A stretch of DNA of 64,000 nucleotides from the NCBI RefSeq assembly GCF_016031655.1, contig NZ_JACCHQ010000017.1, forward strand, positions 62,001 through 126,000, given 5' to 3'. Below, piece after piece: positions 56,275 through 64,000 of this stretch (its first letter is position 1; every line of letters starts with the position of its first letter). A model generated the notes under the pieces. The model was not told the origin of the DNA. It ran no database searches and saw only the letters and a list, made by a program, of their open reading frames with translations. A program made the position numbers and the translations under genes. The stretch is from Bradyrhizobium glycinis (GTDB lineage: Bacteria; Pseudomonadota; Alphaproteobacteria; Rhizobiales; Xanthobacteraceae).

Positions 56275-57000
56275 ATGTTTTCCGAGCTTGAAAACGAGTG
56301 CATAAACCGGGAAGTGGAAAGGCTGAATCTTCCCAACTCTCGGATCAAGCACTTCGCCCCGGCTAGCTACGCACAAGCCGGAGAAGACGTTATTCTAGAA
56401 GGAATGTTGGCTGCGAGACTCCGCAAGAGCCAAAGATCCTGGGAGAGCGTGTTCTATATCGAGATCGGCGCCAATCACCCCATCTCCACCTCGAATACCT
56501 ATTTGATGTATAAGAGAGGAGCGCAAGGTGTTCTAGTCGAACCCAATCCTGAATTGGGAGCGCTGATCCGGACGGTGCGTCCGAGAGACGTTCTCGTGCC
56601 GTCCGTTGTCCTGCCTACTTCACGCGCCTCTGCCACCCTCTTCATCGGAAACGCTCATGAGTTGTCTTCTTTGAATGAAGCGCACATCAGGAGCTTCGGA
56701 GAGTTCGACGGCCTAGGAGGTGTGCGAGAGCATATCGAGGTGAGCGCTATAGGCATCAATGAGCTATTGACGCCGTATGCAAACAAAATCGATTTCCTGT
56801 CGATCGATTGCGAAGGATTAGATTACGATCTCGTCAAAGCCATTGACCACGAGCGCATCAAGCCTGCCGTAATCCAATGCGAGCCAAGTGAGCACTTTCT
56901 AGATGGCAACACGGCTCGCATCATAGATCTAATGGAGAGCAGAGGGTACCGCCTTGCTGCCGTCACCGATCTAAACGTCATCTTCGAGAGATTGAGCTGA
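56275..57000 (+). CDS. FkbM-family methyltransferase
   Basis: A 241-residue SAM-dependent methyltransferase. Motif I is FYIEIGANHPISTSNTYLMY, followed by GVLVEPNP (acidic residue binding the SAM ribose), and KIDFLSIDCEGLDYDLVKAI is the strongly conserved FkbM D-x-E-G motif. Relatives O-methylate sugars in exopolysaccharide, O-antigen or antibiotics, and some rhizobial members act on Nod factor or surface glycans. No glycosyltransferase neighbours here to define the substrate. Intact. Confidence 0.9.
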   Translation: MFSELENECINREVERLNLPNSRIKHFAPASYAQAGEDVILEGMLAARLRKSQRSWESVFYIEIGANHPISTSNTYLMYKRGAQGVLVEPNPELGALIRTVRPRDVLVPSVVLPTSRASATLFIGNAHELSSLNEAHIRSFGEFDGLGGVREHIEVSAIGINELLTPYANKIDFLSIDCEGLDYDLVKAIDHERIKPAVIQCEPSEHFLDGNTARIIDLMESRGYRLAAVTDLNVIFERLS

Positions 57001-57089
57001 CGCAGCCACCGAAGGTGGGGCGGTACTAGGTGTCTAGTCCCGGAGTGTGGGGGAATCAGCCAAGCTGATCCCTCATTCCGGGAGGAATT

Positions 57090-57320
57090 ATGGGACAGAT
57101 ACTTCACGGCAGCGCCACGACCACGTACGCCATCCGAGCGGCGATACAGCGATCGAAGGCTCCGCTCAAAGATCTAGCCGCGCAGCTCCGGACGAATATG
57201 CCGCGATGCAAGAGCGGCTCGTCGAAGCCATGGGCGAGGAGTTTCAGAGCCGCTCTGTCGTGCCTGGGCAAAGCTGCCAAATCAGTTCGAGGACGACTAT
57301 GGAAGGAAAGATGAGCGGGC
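57090..57320 (+). pseudogene. IS481-type transposase N-terminal remnant
   Basis: MGQILHGSATTTYAIRAAIQ, then RSKAPLKDLAAQ, is the N-terminal HTH of IS481-family transposases. After that the frame leaves the family sequence; only the first 35 or so residues remain. Confidence 0.65.
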
Positions 57321-57830
57321 GAAAAGCGTTAGATACGCTTGAGGGCTCGTCGCGGTCTTCATCCGCACTGCTCCGCGTATTTTGTATCTTTGCGGCTTAG
57401 TGGCCCCCCAAAACGCTCGTCTCGCATCTCACGGTGTGTGTTTAGAAGCCGATCGACCGTTGCGGTGCAAGAATTCGGCACGCAATTTCGTAACGTCTCA
57501 TCGTCAATCCATCAAATGCCAGCCTCCGGTATTTGATGGATTTTGATCAGCGAAACGGGGGACTTTCCAGCAAAAGCTTCGGTAACAATTGGAAATAATA
57601 AGCAGATCTTCGTCGATCGTGCATCGATTGATGGCATACGGGGGAAAACCATGGCGTGACATTCACGTGCCGTGCTGATGAATGCCCAAACAGCGCGCTT
57701 CTCTTAATTCAACCAGTTGATTGCTGTAGATCGCAACGAGACTGAGCGTCTTGGAGCTTGGGAGTGTCGTACGTCACGCCCGACCACTGGCCTGCAAACC
57801 ACGAGTCTTGAGACCTGGAGGAGGTCGAAG
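57321..57830. other. Leader region of the oxidation operon
   Basis: It holds no gene. It must contain the promoter of the operon at 57831-63814, but I see no convincing -24/-12, nod box or tts box. Confidence 0.5.
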
Positions 57831-58283
57831 ATGAGCATTGAACTTACAATAAACAAAAAATCTTACACTGTTGATGTCCCGCCAGAGACTCCACTGCTAT
57901 GGGTACTTCGCGATGTAATTGGGCTAACAGGAACCAAATTTGGTTGCGGAATTGCCCAGTGCGGCGCCTGCACGGTGCATGTGGGCAGCGACGCGGTTCG
58001 CTCGTGCATAACAGCCGTAAGTGATGTGGCCAAACCAATTACCACGATCGAAGGGTTGGATGTAGATGGCAATCATCCGGTCCAGCGTGCATGGCGCGAA
58101 GAGCACGTTCCGCAGTGCGGCTATTGCCAAGCTGGACAGATCATGCAGGCTGCGGCGCTCCTCGCCGCGATCAAGAACCCCTCAGATCTTCAGATCAGTG
58201 ATGCGATGGCCGGAAATATTTGTCGCTGCGGCTGCTACCAACGGATCCAGTCTGCAGTTCGCAGAGCGTCGAGGGGGGTCTAG
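57831..58283 (+). CDS. (2Fe-2S) subunit of a molybdenum hydroxylase
   Basis: A 150-residue electron-transfer subunit of the IorA/CoxS type, starting at ATG 57831 after GGAGGAGG. The N-terminal plant-ferredoxin-like [2Fe-2S] site is FGCGIAQCGACTVHV with a further Cys in AVRSC. The second [2Fe-2S] site uses PQCGYCQAGQI and NICRCGCYQRI. It passes electrons from the Mo subunit encoded two bases downstream. Without an FAD subunit, electrons probably go to the cytochrome c encoded later in the operon. It is intact and of normal length for isoquinoline-oxidoreductase-type enzymes. Confidence 0.94.
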   Translation: MSIELTINKKSYTVDVPPETPLLWVLRDVIGLTGTKFGCGIAQCGACTVHVGSDAVRSCITAVSDVAKPITTIEGLDVDGNHPVQRAWREEHVPQCGYCQAGQIMQAAALLAAIKNPSDLQISDAMAGNICRCGCYQRIQSAVRRASRGV

Positions 58284-58285
58284 TG

Positions 58286-60607
58286 ATGGACGTTCATGCA
58301 CCGTCGACGTCGTCCAGCCCCAGCGTCAGACTTGAGAACGTTAGCCGGCGTCAATTTCTTCGCTCGACTGTAGCTGTTACGGCGTTTGCTGTAGCTGGCG
58401 AGATTTCCGGTTTGGGACCGGCCTTAGCGTACGAAACCGGTGGCGCGCAGATGCCGCATGGGACCGTCAACGATCCGCACGTGTTCGTATCGATTGACTC
58501 ATCAGGTGTTGTTTCAATTACCGCCCATCGTTCCGAGATGGGTACGGGAATTCGCACCTCACTTCCAATGGTGGTGGCAGACGAGCTGGAGGCCGATTGG
58601 TCGAAGGTCCGCATAGTCCAGGCGCCCGCGGATGAGCCGCGTTACGGCAATCAAGACACCGATGGCTCACGCAGTATGCGTCACTTCCTACAGCCGATGA
58701 GGCAAGTTGGCGCGGCGATGCGCCAGATGCTGGAGCAAGCGGCGGCTAAACAATGGGCGGTGCCCTTGTCAGAAGTTCAAGCTTCGAACCACGAGGTGGT
58801 GCATCGGCCGACTGGCCGCAAGCTGGCATATGGTGAGCTCGCGAAGGCTGCGATGGACTTGCCGACCCCGCAGTTGGAATCCCTGAAGTTCAAGTCTGAC
58901 AATGCTTTTCGGTATATGGGGCACGGCAACGTTCCGATCTACGACTTGTTCGATATCACGGTCGGCAAGGCCCAGTACGGCTACGATGTACGATTGCCTG
59001 GCATGGCATACGCAGTGATCGCTCGTCCTCCTGTCGTCGGCGGCAAACTAAGATCCTTCGACGCTACGGAGGCGCTGAAAGTTCCTGGCGTCGTAAAGGT
59101 ATTCGAACTCAAGGTTAGCTGGGCGCCGCCTGCCGCGTTCTCACCTCTTGGAGGGATCGCAGTGGTCGCGACAAATACTTGGGCGGCCATGAAGGGCCGA
59201 GAAGTCCTGAAGATCGATTGGGAGGACGGTGAGAACGGGGCTTACGATTCCGCCGCTTATCGGCAGCAGATGGCTGAAGCCGCGAACAAGCCAGGGCGCG
59301 TGGAGCGAACGCAGGGAGATTTCGATAAGGCGTTCGCTGGCGCGACCAAGGTTCTATCGGCCGAATATTATGTACCGCACCTCGCTCAAGCATCGATGGA
59401 GCCACTTGTTGCGACCGCGACCATTCGCAATGGCGAATGCGAGGTGTGGGCTCCGTTGCAGTATCCGTTCGGCGCGCGCGAAGCATTCGCCAAGCTACTC
59501 GAGTTACCGATTGATAAGGTCAAGGTGAACGTCACTCTTCTAGGCGGCGGTTTTGGCAGAAAGTGTCAATCGGACTTCGCGCAGGAAGCTGTACTACTCT
59601 CGAAGGCACTCGATGGCGCGCCTGTCAAGCTCGCCTGGACGCGAGAGGATGACCTCCATCATGGCTTCTATCATACCGTCACCTATTCGCGGTTAGACGC
59701 CGGAGTCGACTCGTTGGGCAAAGTGATTGCATGGCGGCACCGCTCGGTCGCGCCGACCCTGTTTGCGAATTTCAAGCCCGATCCGAAACGCGAGCAGGCT
59801 GTTGAACTGGGCTTGGGGCTTGCAGATGTCGCCTTGGACATTCCCAATGTGCGCGTCGAGACCGGTGAGGCGGCGGCGCTGACGCGAATTGGGTGGTTCC
59901 GATCGGTCAACAATATACCTCATGCGTTTGCGGTACAATCTTTCATAGGAGAGATAGCCGAGGCCTTGGGAAGGGATCCCAAAGAGGTCCTGCTCGAGAT
60001 CATCGGGCCGCCACGAAAGCTTGAGCTTGAGAAACTCGGGCTAACCGATCCGCTTTGGAATTACGGCGACCCGTATTCAACCTACCCAATCGATACCGGG
60101 CGCCTTTCGAACGTGGTGAACTTGGCGGCTTCGCGTGCGAACTGGGGAAGGTCTCTCCCCAAGGGAAGCGGGCTTGGAATCGCAGCACACCGAAGCTTCC
60201 TCTCGTACGTGGCGACAGTGGTCGAGGTGGGCGTGGATAGCCGAGGAAAGCTGATCATCCCGCGCGTGGAGACCGCGATCGATTGCGGCTTTGCTGTCAA
60301 TCCTGAGCGGATTCGATCTCAGATTGAGGGTGCGGCGGTCATGGGGCTCAGCAATTTCATCGGGGAAGTTTCGTTCAAGAACGGCAGGGCCGAGCAGGGT
60401 AATTTTGATAATTACCCAGTGGCCCGCATCGACAACGCGCCGATGAATGTGCGTGTTCACATCGTTCCGAATGGTTCACACGTCCCTGCCGGCGGTGTCG
60501 GGGAGCCAGGCGTACCCCCTTTTCTGCCGGCGCTCTGCAACGCGATCTTCGCCGCAACAGGCAAACGTATTCGTTCGCTTCCAGCGGGCGATCAAATCCG
60601 CGTCTAG
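58286..60607 (+). CDS. Molybdopterin-binding subunit of a molybdenum hydroxylase (IorB-like)
   Basis: A 773-residue catalytic subunit starting at ATG 58286. A twin-arginine signal (SRRQFLRSTVAVTAFAVAGE) predicts Tat export as a folded complex with the 2Fe-2S subunit. Two xanthine-dehydrogenase-like Mo-binding halves follow, with GGGFGRKCQSDFAQEAVLLS and the catalytic glutamate in GGVGEPGVPPFLPAL. Periplasmic members oxidise aldehydes or N-heterocycles (isoquinoline type). Next to a PQQ alcohol dehydrogenase, oxidation of an aldehyde product is the most economical role, but the substrate is not fixed by sequence. Intact. Confidence 0.93.
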   Translation: MDVHAPSTSSSPSVRLENVSRRQFLRSTVAVTAFAVAGEISGLGPALAYETGGAQMPHGTVNDPHVFVSIDSSGVVSITAHRSEMGTGIRTSLPMVVADELEADWSKVRIVQAPADEPRYGNQDTDGSRSMRHFLQPMRQVGAAMRQMLEQAAAKQWAVPLSEVQASNHEVVHRPTGRKLAYGELAKAAMDLPTPQLESLKFKSDNAFRYMGHGNVPIYDLFDITVGKAQYGYDVRLPGMAYAVIARPPVVGGKLRSFDATEALKVPGVVKVFELKVSWAPPAAFSPLGGIAVVATNTWAAMKGREVLKIDWEDGENGAYDSAAYRQQMAEAANKPGRVERTQGDFDKAFAGATKVLSAEYYVPHLAQASMEPLVATATIRNGECEVWAPLQYPFGAREAFAKLLELPIDKVKVNVTLLGGGFGRKCQSDFAQEAVLLSKALDGAPVKLAWTREDDLHHGFYHTVTYSRLDAGVDSLGKVIAWRHRSVAPTLFANFKPDPKREQAVELGLGLADVALDIPNVRVETGEAAALTRIGWFRSVNNIPHAFAVQSFIGEIAEALGRDPKEVLLEIIGPPRKLELEKLGLTDPLWNYGDPYSTYPIDTGRLSNVVNLAASRANWGRSLPKGSGLGIAAHRSFLSYVATVVEVGVDSRGKLIIPRVETAIDCGFAVNPERIRSQIEGAAVMGLSNFIGEVSFKNGRAEQGNFDNYPVARIDNAPMNVRVHIVPNGSHVPAGGVGEPGVPPFLPALCNAIFAATGKRIRSLPAGDQIRV

Positions 60608-60693
60608 ACGCCAGACGTCAAACTCGATCGCGCTGAGCCGCGATTGAGCTCGAACATTAACAACAAAACAATCAGCCCTAGAGGAGTGAAAGA

Positions 60694-62481
60694 ATGTCCA
60701 AGGTAAGCAGGACAAGAGTTGGAGCTTGGGAGATCGTCAGGACGATCGTTGGGATTGGCTTAGCGGCAGGCGCGCTCGGGAGTGCGGCGGCGGCTCCGGA
60801 TGAAACGACGGAAAGGCGGCTTCTCAATGCAACGCAGGAAACGAGCAACTGGCTGCATCACCACCGCGACTACACCGCTCAGCGTTATTCACCGCTGACG
60901 CAGATCAATCGCAATACGATCAAAGGGCTGCACGTTGTCTGGACGATGGCTCTGGGTGGTATCGAGGGCGGCGGTATCTGGAGCCATGGTGGTCTGGAGG
61001 GGACCCCGATTGTCGAGAATGGATTCATGTATGTCACCGATGGGTGGGGATCTGTCTACAAAATCGATCTCCACGGCGGGAATGGAACTCTTGTCTGGAA
61101 AATGGATCCAAAGACCGATCACGACTGGGCTGGCGCGGTTGCTTGTTGCGGCGTCAACAATCGAGGCGCAGCGCTATGGGGCGATCTTGTAATCTCTCAT
61201 ACCCTCGACGGGCGGTTGGTCGCAACCAATAAAGACGATGGCAAAGTCGCTTGGGAGCGCAAGGTAGCCGATCCCGATAAGGGCGAAACGATCACTGGCG
61301 CGCCGTTGATCGTAAAGAACTTCGCCATTTCGGGAGTGGCGGGTGCGGAGTACGGCATCCGGGGTTGGATCGCTGCGACCGACTTAAAATCCCAAAAGGA
61401 AGTTTGGCGAACCTATACGATTCCAGGCAAGGGGGAAGCAGGCAACGAGACTTGGAAGGATGATCACGAATCGTGGAAGACCGGTGGGGGATCCACCTGG
61501 GTGACCGGATCGTATGATCCCCAAGCCAACTTGCTCTACTGGGGGGTCGGAAATCCTGGGCCTGACTTTGATAGTGAATACCGTCAGGGCGACAACCTAT
61601 ACACTAATAGCACCCTTGCGCTCGATCCGGACACCGGAAACATCAAATGGCATTTTCAGCACACACCGAATGATCCATTCGATTATGACAGTGTTGCGGA
61701 AAGAGTTCTCGTCGATCTCCCGATCAATGGAAAGCCGCGCAAGGTGGTTCTTGAAGCCGATCGCAACGGCTTCGCTTACGCGCTCGATCGCACCGATGGC
61801 TCTTTCCTTTGGGCAGCGCCGTTCGTGAAGAAGGTGACCTGGACCAAGGGCATCAACCCCGAGACGGGGAAACCGATCGAGTATGATCCTAGCAAAGCGG
61901 TACAGACCTATGATCCTCAGGCAACGCTGAACCGCAAGAACACGCACGTCACTATTTGTCCAGGACATAACGGTGGCAAAAACTGGCCGCCTACTGCGTA
62001 TAATCCGGACTTGAGGACCTGGTACATCCCGGTCATCGAGAGCTGTGACGAGCTGGATAACAACGAGACGAAACCCGGCGATTGGAAGCCTCGCGAATTC
62101 TTTACAGGAGGCGGTCCAGTCGTGAAGATGCCAATAACAGGAAGTGTAACCGCCATTGACGCTATCACTGGCAAGGTCACCGGCAAGTATGAGACCAAGT
62201 ACCCGATGCTGGGCGGGCTGCTTGCAACGCCTGAATTGGTGTTCGCTGGTCATCCATCCGGAGAACTCTACGCCCTCGATGCCAAGACATTGAACAAAGT
62301 GTGGGAATTCAATACGGGTGGCGGCGTCAACGCTCCTCCGATCACCTTCTCTGTCGACGGAAAGCAATATATTGCGATCCTCGTGGGACTCGGCGGCGCC
62401 TGGGACAAGTGGAATCTCGATTCCACGAAAGGCCTGGAAAAGGTTCCCCCGGGCTCCATGCTGTATGTTTTTGGGTTGTGA
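60694..62481 (+). CDS. PQQ-dependent alcohol dehydrogenase, lanthanide-type
   Basis: A 595-residue periplasmic quinoprotein with a Sec signal (IVGIGLAAGALGSAAAA) and an eight-bladed propeller. The vicinal cysteine pair at 151-152 (AVACCGVNNRGA) is the PQQ-side disulfide. The active-site segment NDPFDYDSV has the catalytic Asp330 and, two residues on, Asp332. That second Asp is the diagnostic residue of lanthanide-dependent XoxF/PedH-type enzymes; calcium enzymes have Ala or Ser there. It oxidises primary alcohols and passes electrons to cytochrome c. It lies 86 bp after the Mo hydroxylase gene and 65 bp before a cytochrome c gene. No PQQ biosynthesis genes in the window. Confidence 0.92.
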   Translation: MSKVSRTRVGAWEIVRTIVGIGLAAGALGSAAAAPDETTERRLLNATQETSNWLHHHRDYTAQRYSPLTQINRNTIKGLHVVWTMALGGIEGGGIWSHGGLEGTPIVENGFMYVTDGWGSVYKIDLHGGNGTLVWKMDPKTDHDWAGAVACCGVNNRGAALWGDLVISHTLDGRLVATNKDDGKVAWERKVADPDKGETITGAPLIVKNFAISGVAGAEYGIRGWIAATDLKSQKEVWRTYTIPGKGEAGNETWKDDHESWKTGGGSTWVTGSYDPQANLLYWGVGNPGPDFDSEYRQGDNLYTNSTLALDPDTGNIKWHFQHTPNDPFDYDSVAERVLVDLPINGKPRKVVLEADRNGFAYALDRTDGSFLWAAPFVKKVTWTKGINPETGKPIEYDPSKAVQTYDPQATLNRKNTHVTICPGHNGGKNWPPTAYNPDLRTWYIPVIESCDELDNNETKPGDWKPREFFTGGGPVVKMPITGSVTAIDAITGKVTGKYETKYPMLGGLLATPELVFAGHPSGELYALDAKTLNKVWEFNTGGGVNAPPITFSVDGKQYIAILVGLGGAWDKWNLDSTKGLEKVPPGSMLYVFGL

Positions 62482-62546
62482 TCCGCTGTGAGGCGAAGTG
62501 GGCGGGGCTGCACTCGCCCCATCCTAGATTGGTCCAAGAGGAAAGA

Positions 62547-63164
62547 ATGGATTTGAAGGTCGTGCGCCTGATCCAATGGGTAAACCGCGCGCTACGCGTT
62601 GGCATAGTTGGCTTGGTCGTGGGTGGTGGCTTGGCTCTTTTCGCGACAGGAGACTCTGCTTGGGGCGAAGGTGGCACCCCCATACCGGGACAGGTCATTA
62701 ACGGCGCGCACCGCGCTCAGGATGAAGGGCAACGCATCTACGAAAAGGCAAATTGCGTAGGCTGCCACAAATGGCACGGCGACGGGGGCGGCGGCTATGG
62801 AGGCGCAGCGCTTTCGTTGCGAGGTACGCAGCTCAGTCGCGATCAACTCGTCGAGGTGGTTCATTGCGGGCGCCCGGGAACGGGAATGCCGCGTTTTGAT
62901 CGCGACGCGTACAAGGACTACGGATGCTATTCCGGAACCAAGGCTCAGGATTTGGGCAACAGCCTGCCTCCAGATGCAGCTACATTTCTCCGGCCGAAAG
63001 AAATCGAAAAGGTCGTTGATTATGTTCTGGAGCACATCAAGGGGAAGGGACCGACAAGCTATCAAGACTGCATTGACTTCTTCGGAGACAGCTCGAGGGC
63101 CTGCGAGGTCTACAAGAACAGATCGATCGGCTCGCAAGCAACCGGAAAGGAAGCGAAGCAATGA
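62547..63164 (+). CDS. Periplasmic c-type cytochrome
   Basis: A 205-residue protein from ATG 62547 (GAGGAAAG upstream), with a signal or anchor segment (GIVGLVVGGGLALFATGDSA). It has one haem site, CVGCH, and a likely Met ligand in GTGMPRFDRD, so it is a class I monohaem cytochrome. It probably accepts electrons from the PQQ dehydrogenase and possibly the Mo hydroxylase. It contains extra cysteines (HCGRPG, DYGCYSG, QDCIDFF, RACEVY) that may form disulfides. Its end overlaps the next gene by 4 bp (ATGA). Confidence 0.92.
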   Translation: MDLKVVRLIQWVNRALRVGIVGLVVGGGLALFATGDSAWGEGGTPIPGQVINGAHRAQDEGQRIYEKANCVGCHKWHGDGGGGYGGAALSLRGTQLSRDQLVEVVHCGRPGTGMPRFDRDAYKDYGCYSGTKAQDLGNSLPPDAATFLRPKEIEKVVDYVLEHIKGKGPTSYQDCIDFFGDSSRACEVYKNRSIGSQATGKEAKQ

Positions 63165-63814
63165 AACATCGACGACTGGCTTGGGCTTTGTCGCTATTTC
63201 TTCTTTTGCCCGCTTGGGAAAATGCGAACGCACGCGATTCGATCGCCTTACGCGACCTGAGTCTTGGGATGTCTGTCGCTGATATTCCGACCAAGGAATA
63301 CATCAACCTCACTTGCGCCGCGAAAGAGAGTGTCAAGCTGTCGTCTTGGAACGACTTTCGGGCATGCCCGGCGGATGAAATGAGCTTGCACGGCATCTCG
63401 TTTCATTTCAACGATGAAGTCAATCAGCTTGCGGCTGTGAGCGACAAGTATGCGGGCACGAAGCTCGCCGGCCATCCTGTGTTGCTGAAGGGTCTGGTAG
63501 ACAGCAGCGGCACGCTGCGAGGTATTCGGATCGACACGGATCCGAGCGCACGTCTCTTTTGGCGTAAGAAGGCATATCTCTTGGCACTCTCGGTGAGAGC
63601 TCGGTACGGCGAGGCAGGCTGGATTTGCCGAGAGCTGGCGTCTCGTGAAGATGAAAATCCGGTGGGCGGTCTACTTATCAAGGAACATTGCGAGAAGCGC
63701 TCAGAGCGGCGGCACTTGATTTTAGTCCGAGAACTCTATCGCCGCGCCGACCAGCCGGTTTCGGATTTTGTCAATGCGACGCACCTCATCATTAAAGAGA
63801 CTACCGACCCCTGA
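63161..63814 (+). CDS. Periplasmic hypothetical protein of the oxidation operon
   Basis: A 217-residue protein with a clear signal peptide (HRRLAWALSLFLLLPAWENA) and a mature part without transmembrane segments. The start overlaps the cytochrome stop, so the two are translationally coupled. Four or five cysteines suggest disulfides. No family recognised; position after the cytochrome suggests an accessory or maturation role for the dehydrogenase, by analogy with the third gene of xoxFGJ-type operons, though it does not look like XoxJ. Intact. Confidence 0.8.
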   Translation: MKHRRLAWALSLFLLLPAWENANARDSIALRDLSLGMSVADIPTKEYINLTCAAKESVKLSSWNDFRACPADEMSLHGISFHFNDEVNQLAAVSDKYAGTKLAGHPVLLKGLVDSSGTLRGIRIDTDPSARLFWRKKAYLLALSVRARYGEAGWICRELASREDENPVGGLLIKEHCEKRSERRHLILVRELYRRADQPVSDFVNATHLIIKETTDP

Positions 63815-64000
63815 ACGGCACCGTCGACGATTTAAGCAAAGTTTTATCTGGCTCTGTTCAGTGCCGCATTCCGGCAAGGAGTTTTCGTTGTGAAATGTCG
63901 AGCTGGCATTGTAGTTCGTCAGCACATGCAATGAGCTGGCCGACAGCGGCGACGCGCGTGCCCGACGCGCTGAAGCATACGGTTCCCGATCCCAACGAAT

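Overview
The window looks like accessory DNA from a Bradyrhizobium-type rhizobium, most likely part of a symbiosis island. The grounds are rhizobial rhc type III secretion genes, a NopM-type effector and other tts-box-preceded genes, an ICE transfer-control pair resembling qseM and fseA of Mesorhizobium ICEs, and many decayed insertion sequences of IS21, IS66, IS256, IS481, IS630 and IS1182 type. No rRNA, convincing tRNA or CRISPR array was seen. Species and island assignment are inference.

Layout. (1) 0.2-4 kb: two paralogous XRE-type repressors, each with a similar palindromic site 30 nt upstream of its start. Between them lie a QseM-like antiactivator, a two-frame FseA-like activator joined by a probable +1 frameshift, and a LysR regulator. 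(2) 4.6-6.5 kb: a PEP mutase and a sugar/phosphonate nucleotidyltransferase, suggesting phosphonate tailoring. (3) 6.9-9.9 kb: an IS256-type element split by an IS1182-type element. (4) 10-19 kb: a trehalose-6-phosphate synthase with effector-like flanks and a tts-like box, a prolyl oligopeptidase, and NopM with a strong tts box. (5) 19-27 kb: IS debris, a Crp-type regulator, an ArdC remnant and a defence-like cluster (DUF6602, Zn-ribbon/HEPN, DUF3800, CoiA-like) in which at least two genes are broken. (6) 27-36.6 kb: an IS21 element, a serine recombinase tail, an NRPS tail, and a spermidine/putrescine-type ABC operon with frameshifts. (7) 37.5-42.7 kb: a repeat-rich effector candidate with a tts box, next to a decayed rhcR-S-T-U block. 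(8) 44-54 kb: an Lrp regulator, a second and a truncated third prolyl oligopeptidase, a cold-shock protein, an MFS exporter and an Asp/Glu racemase. (9) 56-64 kb: an FkbM methyltransferase, then a coherent intact operon encoding a two-subunit molybdenum hydroxylase, a PQQ alcohol dehydrogenase with a lanthanide-type Asp, a cytochrome c and a periplasmic protein.

How it fits together. Intact coding blocks (the oxidation operon, effectors, regulators, MFS) sit between long stretches of IS-driven debris. The type III export genes here cannot make a working export gate as read, so the effectors would need an rhc cluster elsewhere. The best leads are the FseA frameshift with its QseM partner, the trehalose-phosphate-synthase effector candidate, the defence-like cluster, and the predicted lanthanide-type oxidation operon.
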